A stretch of DNA of 64,000 bases from Bacteroidaceae bacterium (GCA_017647225.1 JAGCLA010000003.1:1-64000); one strand, 5' to 3'; shown: positions 1 to 9,051, counted from the first letter of the stretch. The notes: generated by a model from the sequence alone, not told the origin. Translations and numbers: made by a program.

Positions 1-93
1 ACCATACTTGCTGTGAATGTAATTGATGGAATAACCATCTTCAAGCATATGCATATACTTTAGCAATGCTGAATGATCGTGTTTCTTACGCAT
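1..93 (-). CDS. IS transposase, N-terminal part (cut by window edge)
   Basis: A reading frame starts at ATG 93 and runs off the left edge of the window. The 31 visible residues (MRKKHDHSALLKYMHMLEDG...) look like the helix-turn-helix start of an IS3-type OrfA transposase, which binds the IS ends. The start codon lies 7 nt inside a hairpin formed by the IS terminus (100-132), a common layout that hides the transposase start from read-through transcription. The family assignment is an inference from this short stretch and the IS-end structure; the rest of the element lies outside the window. Confidence 0.6.
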   Translation of the reverse strand, partial: MRKKHDHSALLKYMHMLEDGYSINYIHSKYG

Positions 94-99
94 AAAATA

Positions 100-139
100 A
101 ACCCCAAAGTTTTTTGTCTAACTTTTGGGGTTCACTTCA
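100..139 (-). repeat. IS terminus with hairpin
   Basis: On the minus strand the sequence TGAAGTGAACCCCAAAAGTT is followed by a spacer and AACTTTGGGGTT, giving an inverted repeat (100-111 with 120-132). The outer 29 nt (111-139) recur exactly at 9026-9054, which supports reading this as a mobile-element end. The exact outer boundary and target duplication cannot be fixed because the other end of the element is not visible. Confidence 0.6.
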
Positions 140-169
140 ATTTCGATGCTGACTGATTTTATTTATAAA

Positions 170-1606
170 CTATTTCTTCAATGAAAAATTGAAACGTAAT
201 CCGCCTTCAGGACGATTTTCGGCACTGATTGTTCCACCATGGAACTGAACGGCATGCTTGACAATGGCAAGACCGAGTCCTGTACCTCCCTTTTGACGGG
301 AACGTCCCTTATCCACTCTGTAGAATCTTTCGAACAGACGACCCAACTGTTTTTCTTCCACACCGCAGCCATCATCCTCAAAACGAATCCGACACTCATT
401 TTCATCATTGGCAATGAGTGATATGTATATATTCTTACCCTCGGAATAAGATATTGCATTTTCAGTGAGATTACGGAATATAGAACCTATAAGCGAAGTA
501 TTACCTTCAATTATAACCTCTTCATTGAAATCGGCATGCAATGTCAGACGCTCATACTCCGGCATAATATCCAATTCTTCCGATATTTCATCAAGAATAT
601 CATTGATTACAATTTTTTCTTTAGCAATAAGCGAGCTACCAACTTCTATTCTTGTTATAAGAGATACATCATTCAACAACCTACGCATACGTTCATTGTT
701 GGTATAACACCGTTCTATAAGCTCCATGCGTTTCTCTTCGCTAAGGCTTATACCAGAAAGTAGAGTTTCAAGACATATCTGCATTGATGCAACCGGAGTT
801 TTCAATTCATGGTTTATATTATTTGTGAGCTGACGCTTGATGCGTATTTTCTCCTGTTCCTCCCGCATGGTTGCTTCATAGGCAAGATCTCTATCCTTTA
901 TGGTCTGCTGCCATTGAGCATATAGTTGTACTATATGTTTTGAAATTGAGCCAAGTTCGTCGTTTGGGAATGACTCGCCCTCATCAAAAGGTTGCCCTTT
1001 TTCCGCTTTATCAGCAAATCTATTCAGTCTTTCAATGGTCTTACCAAGTCTTCTCGTCGCGAAATAAGCCAACACACTCATAAGCAAACTAACTATAATT
1101 AATACTCCCAAAAAACTCCAATCGGCCTTTAGCAATTCTCGAAGTGTGGATGAGTATGGAATGGCAGTTCGTATTATGACACGTTTACCTTTGGTCGCAG
1201 AATAAAAATACTCTCGTCCGTCACTTGCAGACAATCTTCCTATATGATATCCAAAACCATCTTTCAATGCAGTTGCAACCTCTGGGCGGTAACGGTGATT
1301 ATCTAGTGAATCCAACGAGATCATATTGTCATAAACAACTGCACCGGAAAGGGCTATTATGGAAATGCGAAGTTCATTAAAAGGCTTATCATGTGTTGTT
1401 ATATACTCCTCGTATGACAATCCCTCCTCCACTACTTCAAGAAGATGGCGATTGTACATTTGAAGCTGCGAATTCAGAAAATCTGATTTATATTGTTTTT
1501 CTCGCAGATACTGGAATCCTATAGAACACAGAATTATTGTCCACGAAAAAGCAAATAACATCAAGAAGAGTCGCTTATGATATGAAAGTTTAATCACTGA
1601 AGCCAT
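170..1606 (-). CDS. phoR: Sensor histidine kinase of the phosphate regulon (PhoR-like)
   Basis: Membrane sensor kinase that autophosphorylates and passes phosphate to the response regulator encoded just upstream. Counting from the upstream TTG at 1612, there are transmembrane segments near residues 14-34 and 166-184 enclosing a periplasmic sensor region, a HAMP-like linker, a dimerisation helix with the phospho-acceptor His in NHELKTP (about 268), an N box (NLTENA) and ATP-binding G boxes (EDDGCG, GGTGLGLAI). ATG 1606 is preferred; it overlaps the regulator gene by 17 nt, so the two are translationally coupled. Assignment to phosphate control rests on the adjacent divergent pst cluster; no PAS domain is evident. 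A kinase for another signal remains possible. Confidence 0.78.
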   Translation of the reverse strand: MASVIKLSYHKRLFLMLFAFSWTIILCSIGFQYLREKQYKSDFLNSQLQMYNRHLLEVVEEGLSYEEYITTHDKPFNELRISIIALSGAVVYDNMISLDSLDNHRYRPEVATALKDGFGYHIGRLSASDGREYFYSATKGKRVIIRTAIPYSSTLRELLKADWSFLGVLIIVSLLMSVLAYFATRRLGKTIERLNRFADKAEKGQPFDEGESFPNDELGSISKHIVQLYAQWQQTIKDRDLAYEATMREEQEKIRIKRQLTNNINHELKTPVASMQICLETLLSGISLSEEKRMELIERCYTNNERMRRLLNDVSLITRIEVGSSLIAKEKIVINDILDEISEELDIMPEYERLTLHADFNEEVIIEGNTSLIGSIFRNLTENAISYSEGKNIYISLIANDENECRIRFEDDGCGVEEKQLGRLFERFYRVDKGRSRQKGGTGLGLAIVKHAVQFHGGTISAENRPEGGLRFNFSLKK

Positions 1607-2285
1607 AACCAAAACCTGAACGAGTTACAATATACGAGCCGTATGCGCCTATTTTTGAACGTAAACGAGTTATATTAACATCAATAGTACGGTCAAGAAC
1701 AACAACTTCGTCGCTCCAGACACGGCTTAATATCTGTTCGCGAGAACAAATTTTACCTCTATGGGAAATAAGATAAGCCAATAGTTCAAACTCCTTACGG
1801 GCAAGTTTGACCTCTTCGCCATCTACAATACAGCGTTTGAATTCCAAATCAAGATGCAGGCCTTCAACTTTCAATATATTTGTTTTTTCAGAAGATGTAC
1901 TTACCTTATGTCCGGAAACACGCCTCAATACACTCTTTACACGAGCAATAACATTACGCACAGTGTAAGGTTTCATTATATAATCATCAGCGCCCAAATT
2001 CAATCCCATAATCATATCGTCCTCGCTGTCGCGTGCTGTACAGAATATAATAGGTATATCAGCTGTTGTAACATCAGCCTTAAGCATCTTAGCCATTTTT
2101 ATTCCACTTATTCCACCCATCATTATATCAAGAAGAATAAGTGAATAAGACTTTAAGTCGTACGTCAATGCCTGCTCGGCGCTGAAAGCAATATCGACAT
2201 CATAACCCTCATTTTCAAGATTCAATTGCAAAACCTCGCATAGGGTTTCTTCGTCATCTACAATCAATATACGTTCTGTAGTCAT
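1590..2285 (-). CDS. phoB: OmpR-family response regulator of the phosphate regulon (PhoB-like)
   Basis: DNA-binding response regulator of 231 residues. The receiver domain has the acidic pocket DDE (10-12), phospho-acceptor Asp 53 in LLDIMM and conserved Lys 105 in MKPY. The C-terminal winged helix resembles Trans_reg_C (LARKEFELLAYLISHRGKI ... DRTIDVNITRLRSKIG). The frame is open 15 codons further up, but ATG 2283-2285 directly precedes the canonical receiver start TERILIVDDEE. It is first in a two-gene unit with the kinase. Divergent orientation from the porin-pst genes, and the Pho-box-like repeats in front of those genes, suggest it activates them; that role is inferred. A weak minus-strand -7 element (TATTTTTG, 2310-2317) may drive it. 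Confidence 0.8.
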   Translation of the reverse strand: MTTERILIVDDEETLCEVLQLNLENEGYDVDIAFSAEQALTYDLKSYSLILLDIMMGGISGIKMAKMLKADVTTADIPIIFCTARDSEDDMIMGLNLGADDYIMKPYTVRNVIARVKSVLRRVSGHKVSTSSEKTNILKVEGLHLDLEFKRCIVDGEEVKLARKEFELLAYLISHRGKICSREQILSRVWSDEVVVLDRTIDVNITRLRSKIGAYGSYIVTRSGFGYGFSD

Positions 2286-2432
2286 ATTCCTTGATTTATT
2301 TTTACTGCACAAAAATATAGAGAAAAACAAAACAGAAGAACTGTAAATACAATATTTAATAAAAATGTAACAAAATGCAGATTTTCACAGGAAACAAAAT
2401 TGCAAGATTCTTTAACCGATATATATTTTTTT

Positions 2433-2467
2433 TGAAACATTTATGAAATATTGCCCAAATACCTTTG
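2433..2467 (+). promoter_or_regulatory. Candidate Pho box and promoter of the porin-pst genes
   Basis: A 7-4-7 direct repeat, TGAAACA-TTTA-TGAAATA (2433-2450), lies 9 nt before a Bacteroidetes -7 element TACCTTTG (2460-2467). No correctly spaced -33 TTTG is present, as expected of an activator-dependent promoter. The same arrangement with the same 9-nt spacing occurs at 7178-7212 before the Na/Pi cotransporter. PhoB binding is inferred by analogy with the 11-nt periodicity of known Pho boxes. Confidence 0.6.
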
Positions 2468-2571
2468 CGACGTAAAAAGAAGGAATAATGAAATGAACAA
2501 CAACGCTTATTGTAGAAAGCTAGCATCTTCAATATGACTGTATGTTCTTTTAAAAAAGTAAACAAAAAAAA

Positions 2572-3558
2572 ATGACTATGAAAACTAAATTTATTTTAGC
2601 AGGTATATTAACCTGCATCGGTTTCACGACACAAGCACAAGAAGTCAAACAAGAAGAACCGAAAGGGAAAGCAATTGTTCAAGTTTTTGGAAACTTTAAT
2701 GCCGGTTTCAGCCAAGAAAAAACAAATATTGGTTTTGACTTGGAACGTAGCTATTTGGGTTACGAATATAAATTCAACAACGGCCTTTCTGTAAAGGGCG
2801 TAATGGATATTGGCAAATCTTCAGATGTTAGCGACTACCAACGTATAGCTTACATAAAAAACGCAATGGTATCATGGAAAAAAGGAAACCTCACATTAAA
2901 TGGTGGTCTTATTTCAACAACCCAATTCAATTTTCAAGAGAAATTTTGGGGGTATCGTTATGTTATGAAATCCTTCCAAGACCTTTATAAATTTGGGAAC
3001 AGTGCTGATTTAGGTATATCAGTATCTTACAAATTCGCAGATTGGGTTTCTGCAGACGCCATTATTGTAAATGGTGAGGGATACAAGAAGCTTCAAAAAG
3101 GAAATGGCTTTAACTATGGTTTGGGGGCAACATTAACCCCTGTAAAAGGATTTCAAATTCGTTTGTACGGAGGTTTTAACGACAGTGGTGAAAAAGGCAA
3201 AGAAAGCATTGTAAACATGGCTGGTTTTGTTGGTTACAAATCTAAGAGGTTTACCATTGGCGCTGAATACAATCACATGCTGAACGCATCCAATAAAAAA
3301 GGTCATGACCAATTCGGATATTCGGTATTCGGCTCTGTAAACGTAGCGAATCACACCGATATATACGCACGCTTCGACGACTTATATTCAAACGATGATT
3401 GGAACATTGCCAAAGATGAGCGCACTGCAATACTTGGTGCTCAGTTCAAGGCGGGCAAGTATGTGAAGATTGCCCCGAACTTCCGAATGAGTATGCCAAA
3501 AGCAGATGGAGCAAAAAAAGCTTACTCGGCATACATAAACTGCTACTTCGGTTTCTAA
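2572..3558 (+). CDS. Outer-membrane porin, probably for phosphate
   Basis: Protein of 328 residues with a signal peptide (MKTKFILAGILTCIGFTTQAQ) and alternating hydrophobic/aromatic strands ending in the C-terminal Phe (YINCYFGF) typical of outer-membrane beta-barrels. It resembles small Bacteroidales porin-like proteins; I infer a phosphate channel because it sits 35 nt before pstS and behind a candidate Pho box. ATG 2572 or ATG 2578 may be the start. Glutamate is mostly GAA (9 of 12), unlike pstS (1 of 18), so the porin and pst genes may have different histories. Confidence 0.65.
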   Translation: MTMKTKFILAGILTCIGFTTQAQEVKQEEPKGKAIVQVFGNFNAGFSQEKTNIGFDLERSYLGYEYKFNNGLSVKGVMDIGKSSDVSDYQRIAYIKNAMVSWKKGNLTLNGGLISTTQFNFQEKFWGYRYVMKSFQDLYKFGNSADLGISVSYKFADWVSADAIIVNGEGYKKLQKGNGFNYGLGATLTPVKGFQIRLYGGFNDSGEKGKESIVNMAGFVGYKSKRFTIGAEYNHMLNASNKKGHDQFGYSVFGSVNVANHTDIYARFDDLYSNDDWNIAKDERTAILGAQFKAGKYVKIAPNFRMSMPKADGAKKAYSAYINCYFGF

Positions 3559-3593
3559 TAACACAAGTCTAATAAATTAAAACATAGAAATAT

Positions 3594-4655
3594 ATGAAAA
3601 AAATTTTTAAGTCAACGATGACATTAGTCGCAGCTATTGCAATGGTATCTTGCGGCGGTAATGCAACAAATGGTAGCCGTGAGGCTCAGGAGCTCTCGGG
3701 CGCTGGTGCAACATTTCCTCTTCCATTCTACAATGTTGTGTTTGAGAATTTCTCACAAGTAAACAGTGATGTGGTTGCGTATGGTGGTATCGGCTCTGGT
3801 GGAGGTGTTCGCAACCTGCGTGATAAGATTGTTGATTTCGCGGGTAGCGATTCATTCCTCTCAGATAAGGAGATGGCAGATATGGATCCTGTGGTACATA
3901 TCCCGACTTGTATGGGTGCAGTAGTCTTGGCTTACAACCTCGACGATGTTAAGGAGCTTAAGCTATCGGGGGAGATTATTGCAGACATATTTGCCGGTGA
4001 TATCAAAATGTGGAATGATGAGCGTTTGGTTGCTCTCAACCCCGATATAACACTTCCGGCGGAGGCTATTATCCCTGTATTCCGCTCTGACGGCTCAGGT
4101 ACAACATTCGTATTCACCGACTACCTTACAAAGGTTAGTCCTATGTGGAAAGAAAAATTCGGTGCAGGCAAGTCTGTAAATTTCCCATCGGGACAGGCTG
4201 CAAAGGGTAACCCAGGTGTTGCTGGTGTAGTCAAGCAGACAAAGAACTCTATCGGTTATGTAGGCTCGGAGTATGCCTTTGCACAGAAGATTGCATACGC
4301 AAAGATTCAGAACCAGCGTGGCGAGATTGTTGAGCCTACAGCTGCAAGTATCTCTGCAGCCGCTTCTGGTGAGATTCCTGCGGACACACGTTGCTCAATC
4401 ACTAATTCTGATGCAGCAGGTGCATATCCTATCTCAACCTTCACTTGGATGATTATCTACAAGGAGCAGAACTACTCTGACCGCTCAAAAGAGCAGGCTG
4501 TGGCAACACTCGACTTGCTGAAGTACATCCTCTCGGACGAGGCACAGAAGATTACCTCTGAGGTACACTACGCACCGCTTCCAGCAAAGGCAAAGGAGCT
4601 GAGCCTCAAGAACCTGAAGACTGTTACATTTGACGGAACTGCAATACTGCAATAA
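3594..4655 (+). CDS. pstS: Phosphate ABC transporter substrate-binding lipoprotein PstS
   Basis: Binds phosphate in the periplasm and hands it to PstCA. The 353-residue protein has a lipoprotein signal ending at Cys (AIAMVSCGG), then the family motif GAGATFPLPFY, the phosphate-binding loop RSDGSGTTFVFTDYL and SIGYVGSEYAF. First gene of pstSCAB, with pstC 9 nt downstream. Of 18 glutamate codons, 17 are GAG, in contrast to the preceding porin. No promoter is apparent in the 35 nt in front, so it is probably transcribed with the porin. Confidence 0.95.
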   Translation: MKKIFKSTMTLVAAIAMVSCGGNATNGSREAQELSGAGATFPLPFYNVVFENFSQVNSDVVAYGGIGSGGGVRNLRDKIVDFAGSDSFLSDKEMADMDPVVHIPTCMGAVVLAYNLDDVKELKLSGEIIADIFAGDIKMWNDERLVALNPDITLPAEAIIPVFRSDGSGTTFVFTDYLTKVSPMWKEKFGAGKSVNFPSGQAAKGNPGVAGVVKQTKNSIGYVGSEYAFAQKIAYAKIQNQRGEIVEPTAASISAAASGEIPADTRCSITNSDAAGAYPISTFTWMIIYKEQNYSDRSKEQAVATLDLLKYILSDEAQKITSEVHYAPLPAKAKELSLKNLKTVTFDGTAILQ

Positions 4656-4664
4656 CAGAGCTTT

Positions 4665-5522
4665 ATGAACGATAAAATATATAGAGTAATATTATTCATA
4701 GCAGCATTGATTATGCCGATAGTGTGCGGGGGCGTTATTTACGCCCTTGTCACTGACGCATACGATGCGTTCGAACATTTCGGATTTTTGAATTTCCTCA
4801 CCTCGTCGGAGTGGAGCTATACCGAGGGTGCTGAGCGGTACGGCGCATTGCCATTCATCACCGGTACGCTAATGACCACACTTTTGGCACTTATCTTCTG
4901 TATTCCCTTTTCACTACCCGTTGCACTGTTCGTGGGCGAATATTTCAAGGGAACAAAGATAGCATCAGTACTGAGTACTGTAACAGACTTGTTGGCAGGT
5001 ATTCCCTCTATCATTTATGGTCTATGGGGATTTTACACACTTCGTCCTATTATTATGGCACTCAATATCTCACCGCAAGGCTCAGGCATATTAACCGCAT
5101 CATTGGTGTTGGCGATTATGATTATTCCCTATGCAGCATCGCTTAGTGCCGAATTTATCAAGATGGTGCCAAACGACCTAAAAGAGGGTGCATATAGCCT
5201 TGGTGCAACACGAGCTGAGGTCATTAGCAAGGTTGTATTCCCCGTTGCGGGTTCGGGTATCTTCTCATCCTACATATTGGCTATTGGTCGTGCCCTGGGT
5301 GAGACGATGACCGTAACGATGCTTATCGGTAATACAAATAACATCCCCAACTCAATTACCTCAACGGGTAATTCGATGGCATCAATCATTGCCAACCAAT
5401 TTGGCGAGGCTGACGATTTGCGACTCTCATCACTTATTGCTATCGGTTTGATTCTCTTCCTGATAACCGCAGCAATCAATATGGTGGGTAAGATAATGAT
5501 TAAACGAGCAAGAATAGTGTAA
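4665..5522 (+). CDS. pstC: Phosphate ABC transporter permease PstC
   Basis: Inner-membrane permease of 285 residues; with PstA it forms the phosphate channel driven by PstB. It has about six hydrophobic segments and the cytoplasmic coupling loop around EGAYSLGATRAEVISKVVFP that contacts the ATPase, with the GRALGETMTV motif following. It lies 9 nt after pstS and its stop is immediately followed by the pstA start. Confidence 0.94.
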   Translation: MNDKIYRVILFIAALIMPIVCGGVIYALVTDAYDAFEHFGFLNFLTSSEWSYTEGAERYGALPFITGTLMTTLLALIFCIPFSLPVALFVGEYFKGTKIASVLSTVTDLLAGIPSIIYGLWGFYTLRPIIMALNISPQGSGILTASLVLAIMIIPYAASLSAEFIKMVPNDLKEGAYSLGATRAEVISKVVFPVAGSGIFSSYILAIGRALGETMTVTMLIGNTNNIPNSITSTGNSMASIIANQFGEADDLRLSSLIAIGLILFLITAAINMVGKIMIKRARIV

Positions 5523-5523
5523 T

Positions 5524-6390
5524 ATGAGTAGATTAAGACTGAAAAATCGCTTGGCTAAGGACAAGCTTATGCTATGGGGCGTATGTCTTCTTGCAACCCT
5601 TACAGCCGTACCACTGCTTGCTATTTTGGGCGAGGTGCTGTTGCGTGGTTATGACCAGTTCTCGTGGTCATTCTTTACCGAGCCTACACCTACGGCTTAC
5701 AAAGCAATGAAGGCAATCGAGGCGGGTGAGCCTATTCCCGGTGGTATTGCAAATGGTATTATCGGCACGATAATAATGCTAGGTATGGCGGTCTTTGTTG
5801 CTGTGCCTGTGGGTATTTTGTGTGGCGCATTCTTGGCAGAAAACACCAAAAGCCGCTTTGCACAATTTGTCAGTTATCTAACCGACCTATTACAAGGTAC
5901 TCCATCGGTAATAATAGGCATCATCACCTATATATGGGTGGTTGTTCCAATGAAGGGCTATTCGGCAATCGCAGGAAGCATAGCACTCTGTATTATGATG
6001 CTTCCGCTTATTATCCGCTCAACAGAAGAGACTCTAAAAATCCTCCCTACGTCACTCAAGGAGGCAGGTTTGGCGTTGGGTGGCAATAAGGCAAGAGTCA
6101 TGATAAAAGTGCAGTTGCCCGCCGCTTTTGGTGGTATCTTTACAGGTATTCTGCTTGCTATATCACGAGTGATTGGTGAAACCGCACCGCTGATGTTTAC
6201 AGCTCTTGGTTGCTCATTTATTCGTTTTGCGATCAATAGGCCAATATCTGCTGTACCTCTGCTTATCTGGGAGTTCTTTAATGACCCTAACCTACAAGAT
6301 TTGATTTGGGGTGCATCGCTCTTCCTCTTGTTATTCGTACTTACATTGAACTTATTATCAAAATATCTTGCAAAGAAATGGAATCAGTAA
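5524..6390 (+). CDS. pstA: Phosphate ABC transporter permease PstA
   Basis: Second permease subunit, 288 residues with about six membrane segments. The coupling loop (EAGLALGGNKARVMIKVQLPAAFGGI) and the following SRVIGETAPLMFTALG are typical of PstA. It starts one base after the pstC stop codon and its end overlaps the pstB start by 13 nt, consistent with coupled translation of the transporter subunits. Confidence 0.94.
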   Translation: MSRLRLKNRLAKDKLMLWGVCLLATLTAVPLLAILGEVLLRGYDQFSWSFFTEPTPTAYKAMKAIEAGEPIPGGIANGIIGTIIMLGMAVFVAVPVGILCGAFLAENTKSRFAQFVSYLTDLLQGTPSVIIGIITYIWVVVPMKGYSAIAGSIALCIMMLPLIIRSTEETLKILPTSLKEAGLALGGNKARVMIKVQLPAAFGGIFTGILLAISRVIGETAPLMFTALGCSFIRFAINRPISAVPLLIWEFFNDPNLQDLIWGASLFLLLFVLTLNLLSKYLAKKWNQ

Positions 6391-7145
6391 CACCTATACT
6401 TGAATTTAAGAACACTTGCGTATCATATACCAAGCAAACAATGGCTGTGAAATATGTATCGGCATCTATTGAACGAAATACAATCACTGCGATTATGGGG
6501 CCTTCGGGCTGCGGTAAATCGACGCTCCTGCGTGCCGTAAATCTTATGCACAATCTCTATCCAAACATCCATGTCGATGGCGAAATATTGCTCAATGGGA
6601 AAAATATCCTTGCAATGGAGCCTATCGATGTGCGTCGCCGTGTGGGTATGGTCTTCCAGCGTCCTGCTCCATTCCCAACAATGAGTATCTACGATAATGT
6701 ACTTTCGGGATTTTCCCTTAATGGAATAAAACTTTCAAAAGCAGAAAAAGATGCAATCGTTGAACGTTGCTTGCGTAGTGTAGCACTTTGGGACGAGGTC
6801 AAAGATGTACTGAACAAGAAGGGAACATTCCTATCTGGTGGTCAGCAGCAGCGTTTGTGTATTGCACGAGCCCTGGCAATGAAACCCGACGTTTTGTTGA
6901 TGGACGAGCCTACATCAGCTCTCGACCCTATTGCGACGAAACATATAGAACAGTTGCTTTTGGAGTTGCAAAAAGAGGTTACAATACTTATTGTTACCCA
7001 CAACATGGGACAAGCAAAGCGCATATCGTCAAAGTCTATGTTCATGTATTTGGGTGAGTTGGTTGAATATGGAGATACAGAAACTATGTTTAGCAATCCT
7101 AATGACGAAAGAACCAAAGCATATTTGACAGGGAAGATGGGATAG
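6378..7145 (+). CDS. pstB: Phosphate ABC transporter ATPase PstB
   Basis: Cytoplasmic ATPase that powers the Pst transporter. Visible motifs: Walker A GPSGCGKST, Q-loop region VFQRPAPFPTMS, ABC signature LSGGQQQR, Walker B VLLMDEPTSALDP and the switch His in VTHNMGQA. The start at ATG 6378 gives 255 residues, the usual PstB length, and a 13-nt overlap with pstA; an upstream TTG at 6306 in the same frame would lie deep inside pstA and is not supported. A stand-alone phoU does not follow; a PhoU-like domain is carried by the next gene. Confidence 0.95.
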   Translation: MESVTPILEFKNTCVSYTKQTMAVKYVSASIERNTITAIMGPSGCGKSTLLRAVNLMHNLYPNIHVDGEILLNGKNILAMEPIDVRRRVGMVFQRPAPFPTMSIYDNVLSGFSLNGIKLSKAEKDAIVERCLRSVALWDEVKDVLNKKGTFLSGGQQQRLCIARALAMKPDVLLMDEPTSALDPIATKHIEQLLLELQKEVTILIVTHNMGQAKRISSKSMFMYLGELVEYGDTETMFSNPNDERTKAYLTGKMG

Positions 7146-7177
7146 GAGCTCCATATTTAACATAAGCACAACACTCT

Positions 7178-7212
7178 TGTAACATTTTTGAAACATATTT
7201 GCAGTTCTTTTG
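7178..7212 (+). promoter_or_regulatory. Candidate Pho box and promoter of the Na/Pi cotransporter
   Basis: A 7-4-7 direct repeat, TGTAACA-TTTT-TGAAACA (7178-7195), stands 9 nt before a near-consensus -7 element TTCTTTTG (7205-7212), copying the geometry at 2433-2467. A transcript would begin near 7217, so translation should start at ATG 7239 and not at the upstream TTG 7188. Confidence 0.55.
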
Positions 7213-7238
7213 CAAAAGAAAAATCATTTTTATTTTTT

Positions 7239-8975
7239 ATGGGAATATTACAAATATTTACACTATTGGGAGCATTGGGAATGTTCCTGTATGGTATGAA
7301 CTTGATGAGTTCAGGATTACAAAAGGCTGCCGGTGAAAGGTTAAGAGGTTTCTTGTCTGCAATGACTTCAAATTCATTTAAGAGTGTTCTAACCGGTTTA
7401 GGTATTACATCTATCATACAGTCTTCGTCGGCAACAACCGTTATGGTTGTCAGCTTTGTCAATGCAGGACTTTTGACACTCACTCAGGCTATTGGAGTAA
7501 TCATGGGTGCTAATATCGGCACAACAGTTACTGCATGGATGGTTTCGTGGTTGGGATTTAAGGCCGACATTTCCATTCTGGCTGTACCTATGATGATTTT
7601 TGGTTTTCTATTCTCAAATTCCAAAAAGGATAACCGTAAAAATATTGGAGAACTGATTGTTGGTTTCAGTTTACTTTTTCTTGGACTTTCGTTTATGAAG
7701 AATTCGGTACCCGATTTGCGTCAAACACCTGAAGTCTTGGAATTTGTAACATCATGGGCATCGCATGGTTTTGGTTCAGTACTTCTTTTCCTTGCGTTTG
7801 GTACAGTATTAACCCTTGTACTGCAATCATCGTCAGCTACAATGGCTATTACGCTTATCATGCTTAGCATGGGATGGATTCCTTTTGATATGGCATGTGC
7901 TATGGTACTTGGTGAGAATATCGGTACAACAATTACAGCAAACATTGCTGCATCAATAGGAAATACACAAGCCAAGCGTGCAGCAATGTCGCACACCATT
8001 TTCAATGTATTCGGTGTAATATGGGCTTTGATTCTGTATCGTCCTTTCTTGCACCTTGTCGGATACATCACCGAAACATTGTTCGGTTTACCTAACCCCG
8101 CAACAGAAGGATTTGCAGTAACAAACTCTACATCTCCAGAAGGTACTGCCGCGCTTTACGGTTTATCAATGCTTCATACATTATTCAACACCATCAATAC
8201 ATTATTGTTGATATGGTTTACAAAACTGATAGCCAAAGCCGTAAGTTGGATAATACGCGCTCCCGAGAATCAGGAAAAAGAGGTCTTCAAACTCAAGTAC
8301 ATTTCAGCAGGCCCTCTTGCCACTCCGGAGTTATGTGTTGAGCAGGCATTCAATGAGGTTATTCATTTTGCACAAATATCAAAGAACGGTGCCATTTATG
8401 CAAAGGAGGCCATCAACGAAACTGACGCGGATAAATTTGAGGTTTTAAGAAGAAAGCTCGTCAAGTATGAAGAAATTTCAGACCGTATAGAATATGAGAT
8501 TGCAACATTCCTTAATGGTGTATCTGCTGAAGAAATCAGTGAAAGCACATCAATCAAGATTAAGGCTATGTATAAAATTATCGGCGAATTGGAGTCGTTG
8601 GGTGATTCCGGTGAAACGATAAGCCGTATTCTGTCAAGAATGAGTATTCATAAGAAGAGTTTTGATGCTGAAACCATCAAGAATCTGAACACAATGGCTG
8701 ATGCTGTAAACGAAGCATACGACGTTATGATATTCAATCTGAATGCTGCCCACAAGGGAGAATTGACAGAGATTTCAAATGCATATAACGCCGAAGAACG
8801 TCTCAACACCCTGAGAAACAATTACAGAGATGCTATAATCGAGGATATAGACAACGGCGACAAGAATTACCAGACAAGCGTTTACTATATGGATATAATG
8901 AACACGTATGAGCGAATGGGAGATTTTATGATAAATGTTTCTCAAGACCTTGAAAGAGGATTCATACATAAGTAA
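7239..8975 (+). CDS. Na/Pi cotransporter family protein with C-terminal PhoU-like domain
   Basis: Membrane phosphate importer of 578 residues. The N-terminal half has two inverted Na/Pi repeats with the QSSSAT signatures (ITSIIQSSSATTVMVVSF and LVLQSSSATMAITLIM) and the GANIGTT / GENIGTT motifs. The C-terminal part, roughly the last 220 residues, is a helical PhoU-like region (KYEEISDRIEYEIATFL ... YMDIMNTYERMGDFMINVSQ). The start is set by the promoter at 7178-7212. It follows pstB by 93 nt with its own Pho-box-like site, so it is probably phosphate-controlled; it may also stand in for the missing phoU gene. Confidence 0.9.
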   Translation: MGILQIFTLLGALGMFLYGMNLMSSGLQKAAGERLRGFLSAMTSNSFKSVLTGLGITSIIQSSSATTVMVVSFVNAGLLTLTQAIGVIMGANIGTTVTAWMVSWLGFKADISILAVPMMIFGFLFSNSKKDNRKNIGELIVGFSLLFLGLSFMKNSVPDLRQTPEVLEFVTSWASHGFGSVLLFLAFGTVLTLVLQSSSATMAITLIMLSMGWIPFDMACAMVLGENIGTTITANIAASIGNTQAKRAAMSHTIFNVFGVIWALILYRPFLHLVGYITETLFGLPNPATEGFAVTNSTSPEGTAALYGLSMLHTLFNTINTLLLIWFTKLIAKAVSWIIRAPENQEKEVFKLKYISAGPLATPELCVEQAFNEVIHFAQISKNGAIYAKEAINETDADKFEVLRRKLVKYEEISDRIEYEIATFLNGVSAEEISESTSIKIKAMYKIIGELESLGDSGETISRILSRMSIHKKSFDAETIKNLNTMADAVNEAYDVMIFNLNAAHKGELTEISNAYNAEERLNTLRNNYRDAIIEDIDNGDKNYQTSVYYMDIMNTYERMGDFMINVSQDLERGFIHK

Positions 8976-9010
8976 GAGTAATAAAAAAAGAGAGGCAAGG
9001 CGTTACCAAA

Positions 9011-9051
9011 AGTGAACCCCAAAAGTTTTTGTCTAACTTTTGGGGTTCACT
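9011..9051. repeat. Perfect 17-bp-arm palindrome matching the IS end
   Basis: AGTGAACCCCAAAAGTT (9011-9027), a 7-nt loop, and its exact complement (9035-9051). The right part (9026-9054) is identical over 29 nt to the IS terminus at 111-139. It lies between converging genes and is followed by CTCTTTTTT, so it could act as a bidirectional terminator. It may be a remnant of an IS or a minimal non-autonomous copy. Confidence 0.75.
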
